From Acanthochromis polyacanthus (taxonomy: Eukaryota; Chordata; Actinopteri; Pomacentridae): a stretch of DNA of 64,000 nt. Location of the stretch: contig NC_067116.1 of NCBI RefSeq assembly GCF_021347895.1, positions 44,884,628-44,948,627 of the forward strand, written 5' to 3'. The notes under the pieces were generated by a model. The model searched no databases. It had not been told where the DNA came from and saw only the letters and a program-made list of their open reading frames with translations. The position numbers were made by a program, and so were the translations under genes. Below, piece after piece: positions 47,545-64,000 of this stretch (position 1 is its first letter; each line of letters opens with the position of its first letter).

Positions 47545-49745
47545 GAGTTTATTGATGAGCTTCTAATAAAATGCAGATAAACGTATTCCTGTTTCTCATT
47601 TCTCTTATTGCATCAATTATCGCATTAAGACACTACAGACAAAAACACATCAGTTTTAATGTAGACTTTTGCAAATGAGTTTATATGTAATGAAATAATA
47701 CATCATTTGGTTATTTAAACATGAAAATGCAGAAAAATATGCTGTTGATGTAAGTAGGGAACAGAGGAAGCTTCACAGTTAGTCTATATTTTTACAGATA
47801 ATAAGTAGTTTCCATTCAAAACATGTGGAATCTGTTAAATGCAGTTTTCTTCTTTCACATTTAGAAGCACAAATCTCCACTACAGCAGCACTTCCATACA
47901 TCACATCTTTATATGTCATTATATAATAAAATGATATAAATTCTACCTTGTCGGGTTACATGGCTTACTTACATCACTGTGTGCAACATTCTTTTTATAT
48001 TTCATAATCTCAGCTTGCTTGCAGGCTTAATATTGTTTATAGAAAGAGAAAAAAAACACAGTGAGCGGATGTTTTCAGGACGGAGGAAGTTTTTCCTCTT
48101 TGCCTAATGAGGACACAGGAATTCCTAAGGTCATATCCTTCTGCATTGTTATGTTAACACTGAGCTCATTTCACAGCTCTGATTTTATTCCTGATTCCAG
48201 CCGCTGTTTGTTTCCTCGGCCTCGCAGTGCCAGCCTCATGTCAGCGTTAATTTTGTTCATTCTCCTCTTTACTGAGCAGCATTTCTGTATTTTCTACTGG
48301 AAGACTGGTGCTGCCACAGGACTGTCACAGCAAAATAAATAAATAACAGACCTGTGGTTCTGAAATTGATCTGGAGCGTCCTCTAGTGGTGCAAGCAAAT
48401 GCAAATGATCAAATGGTTGCACAAGAAGTCGGTATCTTACATTATTTGCCCTTTAAAATGGAAAAAAGAAGTAAAATGTTTTCACACAAGGCTGGTATGG
48501 ATGTATTCATATTTCCTACAAAAAAATACAGTCTTTCATCATCATTCTATCCACTTTTGTAACCTCTAACATCATCATGATATGTGGCGTGGCTCTAATT
48601 TTCTCTGAGTGTTACGCTTGCGTTGAACCCTAACCCCTGTTTATAATAGTTGGAGCTGGGATGGTGATGGAACATGTACAGGTGGCATCCAGCAGACATC
48701 ATCAGATGGAGACCACTTGAAAACGAAGCAGCCAGTCTGAATGACAGTAAGCAGAGGCTGATTCACCGCTGACAAGGATAAGAGCAGCTGGATGTAAGCG
48801 GAAAGTTTATGTGCTTAAGTAGACCAGCTGCAGATTCATTTTCTGTTTCCATGTTACTTATATACAGCGCGTATGGCAATAAGTATCATTGGATTGAAAT
48901 AGAATTCCTTGATTGTCCTTGCACAGTGAACAACAACACTGAGCAGCGTTATTTAAAAGAGTTGTTCAAATACACAAATGCAGTTCAGAATAATATGTTG
49001 AAGTGTAACTTATGAAAGCACTGATATAAATGTACATATAGTTGTATGTTAACACGTGTTCAGATAAGTTATAGGAGGGTTTGGTGAATAGAAAGTTCAG
49101 CACCCAAAAAATAATGAGCCTGTAGATCAGCAAGCATTCAGTTTATCTGGCATTACAACTACAAATATAGTGGCCTAAATAAATATTAGCTGTGTACTCA
49201 TAGAAGATAAACACCCACAAATGTGTATCTGTACCTACTTGAGTTAATGATAAGCTTTCTTATCTAATATCTGAAAAAAAATGCTCAAAAAACATATTCA
49301 CATAACTTGAGAAATACAGTGCCTTTGAAGTAGAAAAGCAATATGATATATGGATAATAGATTCCTGAAAATAGCTATAGATAAGACTACAGTAGAAAAA
49401 GTAAGAAGTAATACTGACCATGATTCAAAGGCAATAAAATAATATGACACAAAATAATGAAATATTGCATATGAAATGGAAATTTTGCACTTAAAAATTG
49501 AATTTTCTCATATTACATCAATGAAATGTTGGACATGATATTGAAACCAAGAGTACACAAACTATTGGAAAAGGTAATATTTCAAAAGATATTGGTAATT
49601 ATTGTTTGTGATTGCTTTAAGTGATAGATTTTACAGTTTATTGTCTTATGGCAAAAGCATACGTTCTTACAGTATATCATATATTTCAGTGTTACTGATA
49701 ATTGTCACACTACAATCTGTAACTGCAGTTCTGTATTTTTTTTGT
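47545..49745. other. No gene recognised upstream of cope
   Basis: AT-rich intergenic DNA between the SINE pair and the cope promoter. Nothing coding or repetitive is clear. Confidence 0.5.
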
Positions 49746-49749
49746 TGTT

Positions 49750-49821
49750 TAACTCCGTCTCCCACAATCCTCGGCGGATGTGACATACACCGGCTACGTG
49801 TCCAGAAGTTGTGTTGTCAAC
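49750..49821 (+). promoter_or_regulatory. cope proximal promoter / 5' UTR
   Basis: The 70 bp before the start codon become GC-rich and contain ACTCCGTCTCCCACAATCC, CGGCGGATGTG and CCGGCTACGTG. There is no TATA box at a suitable distance. An exact start site cannot be read. Confidence 0.45.
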
Positions 49822-62513
<12,692 letters not shown>

Positions 62514-63865
62514 AGCATCTCCTTTTACCGAGTTCGACGCCATGAAAACAACTCGACATCTCACCTACATACATGTACACTGAACAAAAATGTAAACGCA
62601 GCATGTAGTGTTTAATTAAAATCTGTGAATTCTTTTTAACATGGAGCAAAAAGCATTTGTTGTCCCAAAACACGCCGTCTCTACAACAGAAGGAAACAAC
62701 CAAACACATTTAAATATAAACCAGATTTCTCATGCTTTTCACGCAGATTAAATGACAAACAATGTCCTGCTCATCCTGAAGGACTGGGTGAATTTAGTGG
62801 ATGTTTTTTGATGTCTGGTCAGCTGTCTGAAATTATCTTTTTAGATGACAAACGGTGCATTTTTGGATATTCAGAAATACACGGTATCTCTAAAACAGGA
62901 TAGATAATCTAAATCCTGCACATCCTGAAGGACTCGGGGAGGTTGGTGGACATTTTGGGTGTTTGGTTAGCTGGTCTGAAATGATTTTTTTTTACCACTA
63001 ACGGTTGTAAAAGTGTGCCACACTTGTACGACAGAATGAATCACGTGAGTCCTGCTCGTTATGAAGGACTCGGTGAAGTTGGTGGACATGTTTGAGCTGT
63101 TATCAAACATCCACAGCATCATTTGGCAGATTTTATGTCACAACAAGCTGTCTGAAATTACTTCTAAGATGACAAACGGTTAATTTTGGGACTTCCAGAA
63201 ATAAGCAGCATGAGTGGACATTTTTTCTGAAATGATTATTCAGACGACTGACGGGGACTTTTTGGACATTCAGAAATACTCAGCATCTCTAAAACAGGAT
63301 AGACCGTCTAAGTCCTGCTCATCCTGAAGGACTCTGTGAAGTTGGTGCACATCCTTGGCATCATGTAGCTGATTTTCTGTTGCACCAAGCCGTCTGAAAT
63401 TGTTTTTTAGACAACTAACGGTGAATTTCTGGACGTTGAGAAATACACAGCATCTCTAAAATATGATGGATCGTCTGAAACACAGATTAGATGATGTCCT
63501 GAAGGAGTCAGTGAAGTTGATGGACATTTTTTGGAGTTTGGTTAACTATCTGAAAAGATTTTTTTCAGACCAGTATCTGTGAAGTTCTGGACATTCAGAA
63601 GCACTCTGCATCTCTCAGACAGAATGAATCATCTGAGTCCTCCTCGTCCTGAAGGACTGGGTGAAGTTGGTGGACATTTCTGAGCTGCTGTCAGACATCC
63701 GCAGCACCTGTGGCAGATTTTCTGTCACACCGAGCTGTCCGAACCAAACAAATGCTGGGTTTGTGGTCGTTCAGGTGCTTTTTTTTGCAGCCCTGACCGT
63801 CATTTTTCTCCTGTCATCTGTGGCGTCGCGTCATTTGAATAAAGCTGCTTTATGAGGTGGCCTTT
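62514..63865 (+). other. cope: cope 3' UTR (predicted) with degenerate internal repeats
   Basis: From the stop to the AATAAA at 63838 there is no other coding exon. From about 62758 to 63735 a phrase like TCCTGAAGGACT..GTGAAGTTGGTGGACAT recurs near 62776, 62925, 63060, 63322, 63500 and 63649, with CATTCAGAAATAC and CATCTCTAAAACAGGATAGA between. These are about six diverged units of roughly 150-260 bp. A shorter 3' UTR could end after the ATTAAA at about 62613. Confidence 0.6.
63838..63843 (+). terminator. cope polyadenylation signal
   Basis: This is a canonical AATAAA on the sense strand, followed by T/G-rich sequence (GAGGTGGCCTTTTTATTG) within 30 nt, as expected of a cleavage region. Confidence 0.6.
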
Positions 63866-64000
63866 TTATTGCAGCGTCTGTGAGCTTCTCGAGCTATCTG
63901 ATCGATGTTTTTTTTAAGCCACCAGTGTGTGGTTTAGCTCTGAATGTGTCACCAGTCAAACAGCTTGAAAACTTTCTGCGCACAATTGGCTAAATTTGTA

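Overview
This window is nuclear DNA from a teleost fish, probably a percomorph. The evidence is two vertebrate protein-coding genes with GT-AG introns, AT-rich non-coding sequence, long (CA)n tracts, and a dense load of fish-type repeats: tRNA-headed SINEs with GGAT tails, hAT, Harbinger, pogo and piggyBac-like MITEs, and a Penelope-like retroelement. There is no operon, CRISPR, phage or other prokaryotic structure.

Two genes are supported. On the minus strand, tnfaip8l1 (TIPE1, 186 aa) has two coding exons at 17963-17692 and 14268-13980. The probable 5' non-coding exon and GC/CCAAT/CRE promoter lie far upstream at about 45.26-45.62 kb. The 3' UTR may run to a minus-strand AATAAA at 11.39 kb. 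On the plus strand, cope (epsilon-COP of the COPI coat, 302 aa) is complete in ten coding exons from 49822 to 62513, with a polyadenylation signal at 63838. If the 45.3 kb promoter belongs to tnfaip8l1, the two genes are divergent neighbours about 4.2 kb apart. They have no evident functional link: one is a lipid-binding regulator of cell death and inflammation, the other a vesicle coat subunit.

Layout: 0-13 kb is non-genic sequence with degenerate tandem repeats, four piggyBac-like MITE copies or pieces, a 375-bp tandem duplication, a 118-bp (AC)n tract and, at 12.5-13.1 kb, an almost perfect 276-bp-arm hairpin element flanked by TTAA. 13.9-18 kb is the tnfaip8l1 coding region, whose internal intron holds a TAGTA-type repeat field split by two DNA transposons. 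18-45 kb is the likely first intron, with a pogo-like MITE, a TIR element at 24.15 kb, a 1.08-kb hAT element with target duplication, further piggyBac-like MITEs, a 233-bp palindromic MITE, a probable hAT element with a nested Harbinger-like element, and a 1.3-kb minisatellite with higher-order structure. 46-49.8 kb has a pair of oppositely oriented SINEs, each with a perfect target duplication. Inside cope, intron 2 contains a head-to-head Penelope-like insertion flanked by 13-bp direct repeats, and intron 7 contains a piggyBac-like MITE plus a 21-bp minisatellite.

No novel multi-gene system is present. The strongest unusual signals are the TTAA-flanked MITE family, including copies with the same end on both sides; the 276-bp hairpin that may lie in the tnfaip8l1 3' UTR; the inverted Penelope-like insertion; and the minisatellite higher-order repeats. 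All family assignments are from reading the sequence; no database search was run.
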